36,208 nucleotides of DNA from Mycobacterium sp. E3251 (GCF_001666835.1 NZ_LZJF01000026.1:1-36208), one strand, 5' to 3'; positions 16,982 to 26,149 are shown, counted from the stretch's first letter. Made by a program: numbers and translations. The notes: generated from the letters alone by a model not told the origin.

Positions 16982-17700
16982 CAGTTGCTGCTCGAGACTT
17001 TTCGCAACATCACCTCGACGAGATCGACCGCCCTGCGGCCGGCCTGCACACGCGGACCGTCGGCTACTTTGACGTCGGCGATGACATCGCCCTTGACGCC
17101 CACGGCTCGCTCGAGCGGGCACGGCGGAGCGTGATGGTTGTCCCACGCGACAACGGTCGCCGACAGTACCGGCCCGTCGACGCGGGTGTCGGTCACCTTC
17201 GAGTACAACTCGGTGTCGCTCGAGTCGTGGGTGTACATGGTTACCGTGGTGCCGTCGCAGCGTTGCCATTGCTCGACAAACGAAGCGAAGAGCCGTTGCG
17301 CGTCGGCCGTGGATGCCAGCTTGATCGCCGCCGCCGTTGCGCTGGACACGGCCACGCCGGAGTCGTAATTCCAGTAGTTCTGCGTCGCGGCCGCATGCAC
17401 GTGGCCAGGTTCGTAGACGATGCGCATCGCCGGCGCGACGACCCCGAGGCATTGGATCGGTGCGGCGCCACCGCTGTCACGGATCCCGTTGGGCAGCAGG
17501 TCAATACCACCCACCTGCGCCGGGCTGTGCGGCGGCAGCTCGTTCCCGACGGCTGCGCTGACCTCCGCGTCGTCCGGCAGGACTTGCTCGAGCGGCAGGG
17601 CGGCGGCGCCGAGATGACCGGCGCGCACGGGTGTGCCGTTGACGGTCGTGACGCATCCCGTGCTCAGCAGACCGATACCCACCATGACAACCGCTCGCAT
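16981..17700 (-). CDS. PknH_C-type sensor-domain lipoprotein, copy 3 (LppR-like)
   Basis: A 239-residue predicted lipoprotein with lipobox LSTGC (Cys16). It keeps the family landmarks CLGVVAPAM, SFVEQWQRCDGTTVTM and ERAVGVKGDV, but differs in its cysteines: the NC found in copies 1 and 2 after the AVGV motif is replaced by DV, and a new Cys appears about ten residues earlier (PPCPLERAVGV). A disulfide may have been re-paired or lost. The ATG at 17700 is eight bases downstream of the lepA stop; a GTG two codons earlier is equally possible. The gene is first of the three-gene run and probably cotranscribed with lepA. Confidence 0.8.
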   Translation of the reverse strand: MRAVVMVGIGLLSTGCVTTVNGTPVRAGHLGAAALPLEQVLPDDAEVSAAVGNELPPHSPAQVGGIDLLPNGIRDSGGAAPIQCLGVVAPAMRIVYEPGHVHAAATQNYWNYDSGVAVSSATAAAIKLASTADAQRLFASFVEQWQRCDGTTVTMYTHDSSDTELYSKVTDTRVDGPVLSATVVAWDNHHAPPCPLERAVGVKGDVIADVKVADGPRVQAGRRAVDLVEVMLRKVSSSN

Positions 17701-17708
17701 CGGCACGG

Positions 17709-19592
17709 CTACTTCTTGCCCTTGTCGCCGGCGGCGTCCGTGGACAGGGCCGCGACGAAGGCCTCCTGCGGCACATCGACCCGTCCGATGGTCTTCATCC
17801 GCTTCTTGCCTTCCTTCTGCTTTTCCAGCAGTTTGCGTTTGCGGGTGATGTCTCCGCCGTAGCACTTGGATAGCACGTCCTTGCGGATCGCCCGGATATT
17901 CTCGCGCGCAATGATTTTCGATCCGATTGCCGCCTGCACCGGCACCTCGAACTGCTGGCGCGGAATGAGCTCTTTCAGCTTGGTGGTCATCTTGTTGCCG
18001 TACGCCGAAGCCCCATCCTTGTGCACGATCGCAGAGAACGCGTCGACGGCCTCGCCCTGCAGCAGGATGTCGACCTTGACCAGTTGGGCCTCCTGCTCGC
18101 CGGCCTCCTCGTAGTCGAGGCTGGCGTAGCCGCGGGTGCGCGACTTCAGCGAGTCGAAGAAGTCGAAGATGATCTCGCCGAGCGGCATCGTGTAGCGCAG
18201 CTCCACCCGCTCGGGTGACAGGTAGTCCATGCCGCCCAACTCGCCGCGGCGCGACTGGCACAGCTCCATGATGGTGCCGATGAACTCGCTGGGCGCGATG
18301 ATGGTGGTCTTCACGACGGGCTCATACACCGTGCGCACCTTGCCTTCCGGCCAGTCCGACGGGTTGGTCACCACGATCTCGCTGTCGTCCTCTTTGATGA
18401 CCCGGTAGACGACGTTGGGCGACGTAGAGATCAGATCCAGGTTGAACTCGCGCTCCAGACGTTCGCGGGTGATCTCCATGTGCAGCAGGCCCAGAAAGCC
18501 GCACCGGAACCCGAAGCCGAGCGCCACCGACGTTTCCGGCTCGTAGGTCAGGGCCGCGTCGTTGAGCTGCAGCTTGTCCAGGGCGTCGCGCAGATCCGGG
18601 TAATCGGAGCCGTCCACCGGGTACAGGCCCGAGTACACCATCGGCTTGGGCTCGCGATACCCGGTGAGGGCCTCGGTGGCGCCGTGCCGGGCCGTCGTCA
18701 CCGTGTCACCGACCTTGGACTGGCGGACGTCCTTCACACCGGTGATCAGGTAGCCCACCTCGCCCACGCCCAGGCCCTCGCTGGGCTTGGGTTCGGGCGA
18801 GACGATGCCCACTTCGAGCAACTCGTGGGTGGCGCCGGTGGACATCATCAAGATGCGCTCCCGCGGGACGATCTTGCCGTCCATCACCCGGACGTAGGTC
18901 ACCACGCCGCGGTAGATGTCGTAGACGGAGTCGAAGATCATCGCGCGGGTGGGTGCGTCGGCGTCGCCTTGGGGATGCGGCACCAGCCGGACCACCTCGT
19001 CGAGAAGGTGAGCCACGCCCTCGCCGGTTTTGCCGGACACCCGCAGCACGTCGTCCGGCTCACAGCCGATGATGTGTGCGAGCTCTGCCGCGTAGCGGTC
19101 CGGGTCGGCCGCGGGCAGGTCGATCTTGTTGAGCACCGGGATGATGGTCAAGTCCCGATCCAGGGCCAGGTACAGGTTGGCCAGCGTCTGCGCCTCGATG
19201 CCCTGGGCCGCGTCGACCAGCAGCACCGCGCCCTCGCAGGCCTCCAGCGCCCGCGACACCTCGTAGGTGAAGTCGACGTGGCCCGGGGTGTCGATCAGGT
19301 GCAGGACGTAATCTTGGTCCCCGACTTTCCACGGCAACCGGACGTTCTGCGCCTTGATGGTGATCCCGCGCTCCCGCTCGATGTCCATCCGATCCAGGTA
19401 CTGGGCCCGCATCATCCGCTCGTCGACGACGCCGGTGAGCTGAAGCATCCGGTCCGCCAGCGTGGACTTGCCGTGATCGATGTGGGCGATGATGCAGAAG
19501 TTCCTAATCTGCGCCGGCGCGGTGAAGGTCTTGTCGGCGAAACTGCTGATGGGAATCTCCTGGTCTGAACACGATTGCGGCCGCCTGAACAC
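17709..19592 (-). CDS. lepA: Elongation factor 4 (LepA), ribosome-associated GTPase
   Basis: A translational GTPase of about 627 residues that acts on ribosomes during translation or their assembly. G motifs are complete: AHIDHGKST (G1), RGITI (G2), DTPGHVDF (G3) and [10 protein letters not shown] (G4). The unique LepA C-terminal domain is present and ends in the lysine-rich [19 protein letters not shown] stretch. The start is the GTG at 19592, but it is not certain: the first 15 or so residues vary among mycobacteria and no ribosome binding site is obvious. The product is otherwise typical in length. It diverges from the PemK-like gene at 19686, and the three lipoprotein genes follow closely on the same strand. 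Confidence 0.95.
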   Translation of the reverse strand: MFRRPQSCSDQEIPISSFADKTFTAPAQIRNFCIIAHIDHGKSTLADRMLQLTGVVDERMMRAQYLDRMDIERERGITIKAQNVRLPWKVGDQDYVLHLIDTPGHVDFTYEVSRALEACEGAVLLVDAAQGIEAQTLANLYLALDRDLTIIPVLNKIDLPAADPDRYAAELAHIIGCEPDDVLRVSGKTGEGVAHLLDEVVRLVPHPQGDADAPTRAMIFDSVYDIYRGVVTYVRVMDGKIVPRERILMMSTGATHELLEVGIVSPEPKPSEGLGVGEVGYLITGVKDVRQSKVGDTVTTARHGATEALTGYREPKPMVYSGLYPVDGSDYPDLRDALDKLQLNDAALTYEPETSVALGFGFRCGFLGLLHMEITRERLEREFNLDLISTSPNVVYRVIKEDDSEIVVTNPSDWPEGKVRTVYEPVVKTTIIAPSEFIGTIMELCQSRRGELGGMDYLSPERVELRYTMPLGEIIFDFFDSLKSRTRGYASLDYEEAGEQEAQLVKVDILLQGEAVDAFSAIVHKDGASAYGNKMTTKLKELIPRQQFEVPVQAAIGSKIIARENIRAIRKDVLSKCYGGDITRKRKLLEKQKEGKKRMKTIGRVDVPQEAFVAALSTDAAGDKGKK

Positions 19593-19673
19593 CGGCCCAT
19601 TGGTATGTCCAGGGTATCTAGGCGGGGTGCCCGAGACCTACTTGGACACAATCGCACCCGCGCGATGCGCGTC

Positions 19674-19679
19674 TATGCT
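19674..19679 (+). promoter_or_regulatory. -10 element for a leaderless PemK-like gene
   Basis: TATGCT matches TANNNT and lies six bases before the ATG at 19686. No ribosome binding site is present, which supports a leaderless mRNA and this start codon. Confidence 0.55.
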
Positions 19680-19685
19680 GCGAAT

Positions 19686-20285
19686 ATGGCGTCGGCCCGC
19701 AAATCCCAGTGGAAGACGTTCCAGCGGTTCGCGGAAAACCTGGTCTTCGATCGGGCCCCGCGACTGGCCCGGCACGTGCAGAACTCGCAGACCGTGCTGC
19801 GCGAACTGCAGCACGCCGTGAAGATCACCGCGAACGTCATCGCGGCCGCCGCGCCGCAACCGCCCGCGGTCACCGCGGGCCGCCCGGTGACCAGCACGAG
19901 CTTCCCGACCGCGCAGCGCGCGCGCAAGCTGGTCTACGCGCCCGACCTCGACGGCCGTGCCGATCCCGGCGAGATCGTCTGGACCTGGGTGGTTTACGAG
20001 GACGACCCCACCCGGGGTAAGGACCGGCCCGTGCTCGTGGTCGGTCGTGACCGCCGCGTCTTATTGGGGTTGATGGTGTCCAGCCAGGAACGCCACGCCG
20101 AGGACCGGGACTGGATCGGAATCGGTTCCGGCGCCTGGGATTACGAAGGCAGGCCTAGCTGGGTTCGGCTGGACCGGGTGCTCGACGTCCCCGAGGAGAG
20201 CATTCGCCGCGAGGGCGCGATCCTGGACCGCGAGATCTTCGAAGTGGTGGCCGAGCGGCTGCGCGCGGACTACTCCTGGAGCTAG
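19686..20285 (+). CDS. PemK/MazF-fold protein (Rv2405-like), no antitoxin partner
   Basis: A 199-residue protein whose C-terminal half resembles PemK/MazF endoribonucleases: PGEIVWTWVVYEDDP followed by RGKDRPVLVVGRD, the beta-barrel signature of the family. The N-terminal 95 residues are an unrelated helical, basic extension. No small gene of antitoxin type lies next to it; neighbours are the divergent lepA and the convergent CBS gene. Its stable position beside lepA also argues against a mobile toxin-antitoxin module. It may be a housekeeping RNA-binding protein or RNase built on this fold. The start at 19686 is supported by a -10 element at leaderless spacing; the frame is open further upstream. 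Confidence 0.7.
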   Translation: MASARKSQWKTFQRFAENLVFDRAPRLARHVQNSQTVLRELQHAVKITANVIAAAAPQPPAVTAGRPVTSTSFPTAQRARKLVYAPDLDGRADPGEIVWTWVVYEDDPTRGKDRPVLVVGRDRRVLLGLMVSSQERHAEDRDWIGIGSGAWDYEGRPSWVRLDRVLDVPEESIRREGAILDREIFEVVAERLRADYSWS

Positions 20286-20379
20286 TCGCCCAACGTGTAA
20301 CCACGGCGACAGAATGGCCGCATTTTCGCCCTGAATGCACGCTCGGCGGCAGGGCAGTCAGCCCCGCTCGGCGACGATG

Positions 20380-20398
20380 CACGCCGTGAAACGGCGTG
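20380..20398. terminator. Hairpin between convergent genes, possible bidirectional terminator
   Basis: CACGCCGT and ACGGCGTG form a perfect 8-bp stem with a GAA loop, placed between the convergent stops at 20285 and 20415. There is no T-run, which is common for mycobacterial terminators, so function is only probable from position and symmetry. Confidence 0.4.
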
Positions 20399-20414
20399 AG
20401 GAGAAGCCGGGCAT

Positions 20415-20843
20415 TCAGCCCTGCGTGATGTAGGACTGCAGCTGCTGCTGTTCGGCCTCGAGCTCTTCCATCCGGGTCTTAACCACGTCGCCGATGCTCA
20501 CGATGCCGATCAGCTTCTTGCCGTCCAGCACGGGCACATGCCGCACCCGGTTCTTGGTCATCAGCACGCTCAGGGAGTCGACGGTGTCGGCTTTCGTGCA
20601 GGTGGCGACGGTGGTGGTCATGATCTTCGAGATCGGGCGCGACAGCACGCTGGCGCCATGGGTGTGCAGCTCGCGCACCACGTCGCGCTCGGAGACGATG
20701 CCTACGACGCCCTCGTCGCCGACGACGACCATGGCGCCGATGTTCTGCTCGGCGAGCCCGGCGAGCAGCTCTTTCACCGTCGCCTCGGGGTTGATGGTCA
20801 CCACCGCCGCGCCTTTGTTCCGCAAGACGTCTGCTATCCGCAT
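20415..20843 (-). CDS. Two-CBS-domain protein (Rv2406c-like)
   Basis: A 142-residue protein made of two CBS motifs, which as a pair (Bateman module) usually bind adenine nucleotides. The first covers about 8-60 ([20 protein letters not shown]) and the second about 75-130 ([21 protein letters not shown]). A short Glu/Gln-rich C-terminal helix ([17 protein letters not shown]) follows. There is no attached enzyme domain, so it would act as a stand-alone sensor. The ATG at 20843 has GGAGG seven bases upstream; the frame extends 11 codons further but without such a site. The M. tuberculosis orthologue has the same length. The target is unknown. Confidence 0.85.
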   Translation of the reverse strand: MRIADVLRNKGAAVVTINPEATVKELLAGLAEQNIGAMVVVGDEGVVGIVSERDVVRELHTHGASVLSRPISKIMTTTVATCTKADTVDSLSVLMTKNRVRHVPVLDGKKLIGIVSIGDVVKTRMEELEAEQQQLQSYITQG

Positions 20844-21023
20844 CAAAGGCCTCCAGCTGGTTGTGATCCGCTTCACAACAGGCTACGGCTTACTCGTGCG
20901 GCGCAAAAGCCACGACGAGAAGCGGTAGCCGATCCGTGTCCATACCCTGACGTCGCCGTTCGAAACCAGGACGTCCGACCGGTCGGATCCCCCGAATGGG
21001 CCACTGCGGCGGGCCGCGGCTTG

Positions 21024-21029
21024 CAAGAT
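21024..21029 (+). promoter_or_regulatory. -10 element for a leaderless RNase Z-like gene
   Basis: CAAGAT lies six bases before the ATG at 21036 and matches TANNNT except at the first base. No ribosome binding site is present upstream of the ATG. Confidence 0.4.
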
Positions 21030-21035
21030 AGGGCC

Positions 21036-21875
21036 ATGATCGAGATCACGCTGCTGGGGACCGGGAGCCCGATCCCCGACCCGAACCGGGCCGGCCCGTC
21101 GACTCTGGTGCGGGCCGGCGGGCAGGTGTTTCTGGTGGACTGCGGGCGTGGGGTGTTGCAGCGCGCGGCGGCCGTCGGCGTGGGCGCCGCCGGATTGTCG
21201 GCGCTGCTGATCACCCATCTGCACAGCGACCACATCGGGGACCTCGGCGACCTCCTGATCACCCGCTGGATCAGCACCTTCGCACCGGACCCGGCGCCGC
21301 TGCCGATCATCGGGCCGCCCGGGACCGCGGAGACGGTCGAGGCGACGCTGCACGCGTTCCGCCACGACATCGAGTACCGGATCGCTCATCACGCCGACCT
21401 GAACGCCCCACCGTCGGTCGAAGTCCACGAATGCACCGAGGGGGCGGTGTGGGACCGCGACGGCGTGTCGATCCGGGTGGCACCCACCGATCACCGACCG
21501 GTGGCCCCGACCATCGGGTTCCGCGTCGACTACGGCACGGCGTCGGTGGTGCTCGCCGGGGACACGGTGCCCTGCGCCGGCCTCGACGGGCTGGCGGCCG
21601 GCGCCGGCGCTTTGGTGCACACCGTGATCCGCAAGGACATCGTCGGCAACATCCCGCAACAGCGGCTCCAAGACATCTGCGACTACCACTCGTCGGTCGA
21701 GGAGGCGGCGGCAACCGCGGCCCGCGCGGGGGTGGGCACGCTCGTCATGACGCATTACGTGCCCGCGCTGGTGCCCGGCCAGGAAGAGCAGTGGCGGGCC
21801 CTGGCGGCTTCGGCGTTCGACGGGCGGATCGAGCTCGGCGACGACCTGCATCGCGTCGAAATCGACGCGCCGTAA
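21036..21875 (+). CDS. RNase Z-like metallo-beta-lactamase-fold hydrolase (Rv2407-like)
   Basis: A 279-residue metal-dependent hydrolase. [10 protein letters not shown] is the HxHxDH zinc-binding motif; further ligands are expected at the Asp of LAGDTVP and the His of TDHRP and MTHYVP. RNase Z enzymes cut the 3' trailer of tRNA precursors that lack an encoded CCA. The beginning [21 protein letters not shown] is typical of this group, but the long flexible arm of true RNase Z is not obvious, so another phosphodiesterase or arylsulfatase-like activity is possible. The ATG at 21036 is preferred over a longer open frame running antisense to the CBS gene's promoter. The gene ends 3 bases from the convergent membrane-protein gene. 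Confidence 0.75.
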   Translation: MIEITLLGTGSPIPDPNRAGPSTLVRAGGQVFLVDCGRGVLQRAAAVGVGAAGLSALLITHLHSDHIGDLGDLLITRWISTFAPDPAPLPIIGPPGTAETVEATLHAFRHDIEYRIAHHADLNAPPSVEVHECTEGAVWDRDGVSIRVAPTDHRPVAPTIGFRVDYGTASVVLAGDTVPCAGLDGLAAGAGALVHTVIRKDIVGNIPQQRLQDICDYHSSVEEAAATAARAGVGTLVMTHYVPALVPGQEEQWRALAASAFDGRIELGDDLHRVEIDAP

Positions 21876-21878
21876 CGG

Positions 21879-22553
21879 TCAATCCGCGATGTCGTTGCGG
21901 CGCAACGGCAGCAGCGCCGCCGCCAGCACCAGCCAGCACAGCGCCGACACCCTGGCAACCGGCAGGATCACGCCCAGGGCCGGCCAGACCAATACCGCCG
22001 TCGCCGCTTCGGCGAGGGCGGCGATTCCCAGGCCGGCCCAGGCCACCGGGCTCGGCAGCAAGCCCCGGCTCAGGGCGGGTCCCGCGATCCCGGCGACCAT
22101 CAGGCCCAGGGCCACGATGTGTCCCGGGCCGCCGACCAGAAACACCAGCAGGTACAGCGCGTCGACCACCGTCGCGTCCCCGGCGACTTCGGGCCGCGAC
22201 AGCGGCCAGGCCAGCAGGCCGCACAGCCCCAGCGCGCCAGCGGCCAGGACGCCTCCCGTGAGCGCGACCGCGGCTCCCGGCCCGGCAGCGCCGAGCCGGC
22301 GCAGCCGGACGCTGACCGTCGCCGTGTAGGCCGCCAACGGGATCGACGACGCAAACGTCGCCACGGCGATGACGCGCACGGCGACCGGCTCCGCACGGAC
22401 GTAGGCCGCCACCGCGGCCGCCGGACCGTACGGCAGCGGCATCACACCGCCCAGGGCGATCCCGACGGCGATCCCGCCGAAGAGCACCGCGACACACAGC
22501 GCGGACAGCAGCAGCAACGAGGGACCACCGCGGTTAGGCGCAGTGTCGTTCAT
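21879..22553 (-). CDS. Uncharacterised multi-pass membrane protein (224 aa)
   Basis: I do not recognise a named family with confidence. The protein has about six hydrophobic segments rich in Ala, Gly, Leu and Val: about 12-36, 59-80, 92-117, 130-155, 168-193 and 197-215. Short basic loops (SVRLRRLG) and an Arg-rich tail (PLRRNDIAD) flank them. No catalytic motif is seen. The ATG at 22553 is supported by TAGCGT seven bases upstream, a leaderless promoter pattern. The gene also lies 25 bases after the transglutaminase gene on the same strand and could be read from that operon. M. tuberculosis has a PE gene (Rv2408) at this place instead. Confidence 0.65.
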   Translation of the reverse strand: MNDTAPNRGGPSLLLLSALCVAVLFGGIAVGIALGGVMPLPYGPAAAVAAYVRAEPVAVRVIAVATFASSIPLAAYTATVSVRLRRLGAAGPGAAVALTGGVLAAGALGLCGLLAWPLSRPEVAGDATVVDALYLLVFLVGGPGHIVALGLMVAGIAGPALSRGLLPSPVAWAGLGIAALAEAATAVLVWPALGVILPVARVSALCWLVLAAALLPLRRNDIAD

Positions 22554-22560
22554 GGCGTGA

Positions 22561-22566
22561 ACGCTA
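22561..22566 (-). promoter_or_regulatory. -10 element for the 224-residue membrane protein
   Basis: TAGCGT on the minus strand matches TANNNT and lies seven bases before the ATG at 22553, suggesting an own leaderless transcript. Confidence 0.4.
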
Positions 22567-22574
22567 TGCCCGCG

Positions 22575-22591
22575 CCGGCTAAGCCAGCCGG
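22575..22591 (-). terminator. Hairpin overlapping the transglutaminase gene stop
   Basis: CCGGCT and AGCCGG form a 6-bp stem with a 5-base loop that contains the TAG stop at 22579-22581. It could end or weaken the upstream operon transcript before the membrane-protein gene. The stem is short and there is no T-run. Confidence 0.25.
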
Positions 22592-23418
22592 GTGACCTCC
22601 ACGACGACGTCGAGATCGGTCGCCCCCTGACCGGAGTAAATGCCTTTCAGGGGAGGGACGTCGGTGTAGTCGCGGCCGGCGCCCACGCCGACGTATTGCT
22701 CGGAGATCTCTGTTCCGTTGGTGGGGTCGTAACTCCACCAGCCGCCCGTCCACGCCTGAATCCACGCGTGGCTGCGCCCGTCCACGGTGTCCCCGACCAC
22801 GGCGTCGCGCTTGGGATGCAGGTAGCCCGACACGTAGTACGCGGGAATCCCCATGGCCCGCAACAACATCAGCGACAAGTGCACGAAGTCCTGGCAGACA
22901 CCCCGACCCGCGTTCAACGCGTCCAGCCCCGACGAGTGCACGCTGGTGGTTCCCGGGAGATAGTCCAGTTCGCCGCGCACCCATTCGCTGGCGGCCGGGA
23001 CGGCCTCGGCGGGCTGGTGCGACTTGGCGATCTTCTTGGCCACGGACGCAACCTTTTTGCTCGCCGGGGTATGCCCGGTGGGGCGAAGCAACTCGTCGAA
23101 CCGGTCGATCACCGCCTCGGACTTGAGCTCACCCCAGCCGACGTCGGTCACCGGCGGTTCCGGCTGCTCGGTTTCCACCACCGACGACGACGTCACCGTT
23201 AGGTCGGTGTGCGGCGCGTGCAGATCGAATGCCGTTACGGCGGTGCCCCAATAGTCGATGTAGCGATAGGACCGGGTCGCGGGGATTGTCTCGACGCGAT
23301 TGAGGATGACGTTTTGCCTGGTGTTCGACCGCGGGGTCAACCGCGCTTCGTTGTAGGACGCGGTCACCGCCGACTGGTAGGCATACCCGGTGGTGTGCAC
23401 CACCCGCAGCCGCCACAT
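22579..23418 (-). CDS. Transglutaminase-like cysteine peptidase-fold protein (Rv2409c-like)
   Basis: A 279-residue protein, the same length as its M. tuberculosis counterpart. The N-terminal beta region (about 1-90, starting MWRLRVVHTTGYAY) is the usual bacterial transglutaminase N-domain. The catalytic triad is Cys175 in GRGVCQDFVHL, His217 in GRSHAWIQ and Asp231 in YDPTNG. Proteins of this type may cleave or form isopeptide bonds. The ATG at 23418 overlaps the alpha-E gene stop by one base (TGATG), so translation is coupled; the open frame continues upstream without support. It is the third member of a conserved trio with an alpha-E protein and a permuted ATP-grasp protein, suggesting that they act on the same peptide substrate. 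Confidence 0.88.
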   Translation of the reverse strand: MWRLRVVHTTGYAYQSAVTASYNEARLTPRSNTRQNVILNRVETIPATRSYRYIDYWGTAVTAFDLHAPHTDLTVTSSSVVETEQPEPPVTDVGWGELKSEAVIDRFDELLRPTGHTPASKKVASVAKKIAKSHQPAEAVPAASEWVRGELDYLPGTTSVHSSGLDALNAGRGVCQDFVHLSLMLLRAMGIPAYYVSGYLHPKRDAVVGDTVDGRSHAWIQAWTGGWWSYDPTNGTEISEQYVGVGAGRDYTDVPPLKGIYSGQGATDLDVVVEVTRLA

Positions 23419-24395
23419 CAGCCGTCCCCTTTGCGGCTGACCAGCCGGCCGCGATCGCCGGCATCCGACCACGCCACCCACGGGGTGACGTGAAAGTACT
23501 GCACCGACAACGCTTCTCCGACGTCGTGGCAGGTTCGCTGCAGGCCCGCCAGGCGAGTCTCCAGGGACTCCAGCAGTACACCGGGTTGCACGAATTCGAG
23601 TTCGCTTCGGGCCTGCCCGAGCAGCCGCTGCGCCTCCCCGGTGGCGCCGATCCGGCTCTGCCGGGAGTGCAGCAGTTCGTCGAGGTTGTGTTCGGCGAGC
23701 CGCAGGGAATAGAACACCGAACGCGGGAACAACCGGTCCAGCAACATGAATTCGACCACCCGCCCGGCGTCCAGCACGCCGCGATAGGTGCGCAGGTAGG
23801 TGTCATGCGCACCCGCCGAACGCAACAGCGTCACCCACGCCGGGGACGAAGCGCTGTCGCCCACCCGCGAAAGCAACAGCCGCACCGTCATGTCCACCCG
23901 CTCGATCGCACGGCCCAGCACCATGAAGCGGTACCCGTCGTCGCGGGACAGTGTCGAGTCGGCCAGGCCGGCGAACATCGCCGCCCGGCCCTCGATGTAG
24001 GACAGGAACTCATGGGGCCCAAGGCGTTTCGCGGCACGCTCGCGTTCGGGCAGGGCGTGATAGGTGGTGTTGAGGCACTCCCAGATCTCGCTGGACGTCA
24101 CCTCGCGCGCCGACTTGGCGTTCTCCCGCGCCGCCGTGATGGCGTCGACGATCGAACTTCCCCCCGAAGCGTTGGTGCTGAAGGCCACCAGGTCGGTCAG
24201 CGACCAGACGTCGAGGTCGTGGTGCGGGGGGTCGATGCCGAGCACCCGCAGCAGCAGCCGGGACGCCTGGTCCGGGTCGACGCTGGACTCCTCGAGCAAT
24301 TGGTGCAGCATTACGTCGAGGATGCGCGCGGTGTCGTCGGCGCGTTCGACATAGCGACCGATCCAGAACAGCGCCTCCGCGTTACGGGCCAGCAT
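23418..24395 (-). CDS. Alpha-E domain protein (DUF403, Rv2410c-like)
   Basis: A 325-residue, almost wholly helical protein of the alpha-E family. It begins with the family signature [20 protein letters not shown] and has conserved blocks ECLNTTYHALPERE, DDGYRFMVLGRAIERVDMT and LLLDRLFPRSVFYSL. No enzyme activity is known. It is almost always encoded beside a permuted ATP-grasp protein and a transglutaminase-like protein, as here. The start overlaps the ATP-grasp stop and the stop overlaps the transglutaminase start, each by one base. Length equals that of the M. tuberculosis orthologue. Confidence 0.88.
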   Translation of the reverse strand: MLARNAEALFWIGRYVERADDTARILDVMLHQLLEESSVDPDQASRLLLRVLGIDPPHHDLDVWSLTDLVAFSTNASGGSSIVDAITAARENAKSAREVTSSEIWECLNTTYHALPERERAAKRLGPHEFLSYIEGRAAMFAGLADSTLSRDDGYRFMVLGRAIERVDMTVRLLLSRVGDSASSPAWVTLLRSAGAHDTYLRTYRGVLDAGRVVEFMLLDRLFPRSVFYSLRLAEHNLDELLHSRQSRIGATGEAQRLLGQARSELEFVQPGVLLESLETRLAGLQRTCHDVGEALSVQYFHVTPWVAWSDAGDRGRLVSRKGDG

Positions 24396-26068
24396 CAGCG
24401 CTTCGCCCGCCGTTGTTGCCGCTGAAACTGCTGTTCCTGCGGGGATTCCGTGGGTTGCGTCTGGGTCTGCGCGAAACGCTCCGCGCCGTCCAGCACCGGG
24501 TCGGACATCGACTCGGGCAGCGAGCGGACGACTTCCGCCGCGCCGAGCTCGTGTTCACCGCCCGAGGTCCGCGACGCCAGCACCCAGGTGTCCTTCGAGC
24601 CACCGCCCTGGCTCGAGTTGACCACCCGCGAGCCCTCGACCAGGGCCACCCGGGTCAGGCCGCCGGGCAACACCCAGACGTCGTCGCCGTCATTGACCGC
24701 GAACGGCCGCAGGTCGACATACCGGGGCGCCAGCGTGTTCCCGATCTGCGTCGGCACGGTCGACAGTTCCATCATCGGCTGGGCGATCCAGCTGCGCGGA
24801 TCGTCGCGGACCTTCTTGGCGACTGTGGCCAACTCCTTCTCGGAGGCTTCCGGCCCGAACACGATGCCGTAACCCCCGGACCCCTCGACCGGCTTGAGGA
24901 CCAATTCGTCGATCCGGTCCAGCACCTCTTCGCGTTCGTCGTCGAGCCAGCACCGATACGTCTCGACGTTGGCCAGCAGCGGCTTCTCCCCCAGGTAGTA
25001 CTCGATCATCGTCGGCACATAGGTGTAGACGAGCTTGTCGTCGCCCACACCGTTGCCGATGGCGCTGGAGACGACGACGTTGCCGGCGCGGGCGGCGTTG
25101 ACCAGGCCGGCCACCCCGAGGACCGAGTCGGCGCGGAACTGCAGCGGGTCCAAGAAGGCGTCGTCAATGCGCCGGTAGATGACGTCGACCTGCACCTCCC
25201 CCTCCGTGGTGCGCATGTAGACCTGGTTGTCGCGGCAGAACAGGTCGCGACCCTCGACCAGCTCGACTCCCATCTGGCGGGCCAGCAGCGAGTGCTCGAA
25301 GTAGGCCGAGTTGTAGACCCCGGGAGTGAGCACCACCACGGTCGGGTCGGCCTCGTTGGTGGCCGCGGAATTGCGCAACGCGCGCAGCAGGTGCGACGCG
25401 TAATCGTCGACCGCACGCACGCGGTGGGTGGCGAACAGATTCGGGAAGACCCGCGCCATGGTCCGACGGTTCTCCATGACATACGACACCCCGGAGGGCG
25501 AGCGCAGGTTGTCCTCGAGGACGCGGAAGTTGCCCTTCTCGTCGCGGATCAGGTCGATGCCGGCGACGTGGATGCGGACGCCGTTGGGCGGGACGATGCC
25601 CATCGCCTCGCGGTGGAAATGCTCGCAGGAAGTGATCAGGCGGCGCGGGATGATGTCGTCGTTCAGGATCTCCTGATCGCCGTAGATGTCGTCGAGATAC
25701 ATCTCGAGCGCCTTGACGCGCTGGATGATGCCGCGCTCCAACCGGCTCCACTCGGCGGCCGAGATGACCCGCGGAACCAGGTCGAGCGGAAAAGGCCGCT
25801 CCTGACCCGACAGCGAGAAGGTGATGCCCTGGTCGATGAAGGCGCGACCCAGCGCTTCGGCGCGGGCCTTCAGGTCCGAGGCGTCCGATGGCGCGAGCTC
25901 GGCGTAGATGCCCTTATAGGGGCCCCGAACGGAGCCGTGGGCATCGAACATCTCGTCAAACGCCATCGAATAGATGTCGGAGGACGTGTTGTAGCCGCCG
26001 AAAATGCGCTCGGCGCGCGCGGCGCGCAACCCCCGCCCGGTTTCCTCGAGCTGGCTCGGAAGACTCAC
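24395..26068 (-). CDS. Circularly permuted ATP-grasp protein (DUF404/DUF407, Rv2411c-like)
   Basis: A 557-residue protein of the circularly permuted ATP-grasp family, predicted to form amide bonds between a carboxylate and an amine with ATP. Typical segments are [17 protein letters not shown] near the start, [54 protein letters not shown] and the nucleotide-binding [15 protein letters not shown]. The Gln/Arg-rich tail is low complexity. It is first in the coupled trio. The start is taken as the GTG at 26068, with GAGG some 13 bases upstream; -10 TAACGT lies further up at 26092-26097. A later in-frame start is possible because the first 20 residues are poorly conserved in this family. Confidence 0.85.
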   Translation of the reverse strand: MSLPSQLEETGRGLRAARAERIFGGYNTSSDIYSMAFDEMFDAHGSVRGPYKGIYAELAPSDASDLKARAEALGRAFIDQGITFSLSGQERPFPLDLVPRVISAAEWSRLERGIIQRVKALEMYLDDIYGDQEILNDDIIPRRLITSCEHFHREAMGIVPPNGVRIHVAGIDLIRDEKGNFRVLEDNLRSPSGVSYVMENRRTMARVFPNLFATHRVRAVDDYASHLLRALRNSAATNEADPTVVVLTPGVYNSAYFEHSLLARQMGVELVEGRDLFCRDNQVYMRTTEGEVQVDVIYRRIDDAFLDPLQFRADSVLGVAGLVNAARAGNVVVSSAIGNGVGDDKLVYTYVPTMIEYYLGEKPLLANVETYRCWLDDEREEVLDRIDELVLKPVEGSGGYGIVFGPEASEKELATVAKKVRDDPRSWIAQPMMELSTVPTQIGNTLAPRYVDLRPFAVNDGDDVWVLPGGLTRVALVEGSRVVNSSQGGGSKDTWVLASRTSGGEHELGAAEVVRSLPESMSDPVLDGAERFAQTQTQPTESPQEQQFQRQQRRAKR

Positions 26069-26091
26069 TTTTAAGATGCTGCCTCAAATTG

Positions 26092-26097
26092 ACGTTA
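26092..26097 (-). promoter_or_regulatory. -10 element for the ATP-grasp operon
   Basis: TAACGT on the minus strand matches TANNNT and would start a transcript near 26085, giving a leader of under 20 bases to the GTG at 26068. Confidence 0.35.
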
Positions 26098-26143
26098 TGG
26101 CAGGCCACGGGTTCCCGTTTTGGGAGAAAACGTAACCGACTGA

Positions 26144-26149
26144 TAACCT
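26144..26149 (+). promoter_or_regulatory. rpsT: -10 element for rpsT
   Basis: TAACCT matches TANNNT and lies about 65 bases before the rpsT start, leaving a short 5' leader. No clear -35 element is visible. Confidence 0.35.

Noticed and set aside
19686..20285. Toxin-antitoxin module
   Set aside because: Only the PemK/MazF-fold protein is present; no antitoxin-like small gene lies on either side.
24413..26074. 553-codon plus-strand frame
   Set aside because: Antisense to the ATP-grasp gene; composition dominated by Arg, Val, Asp and Gln and no domain.
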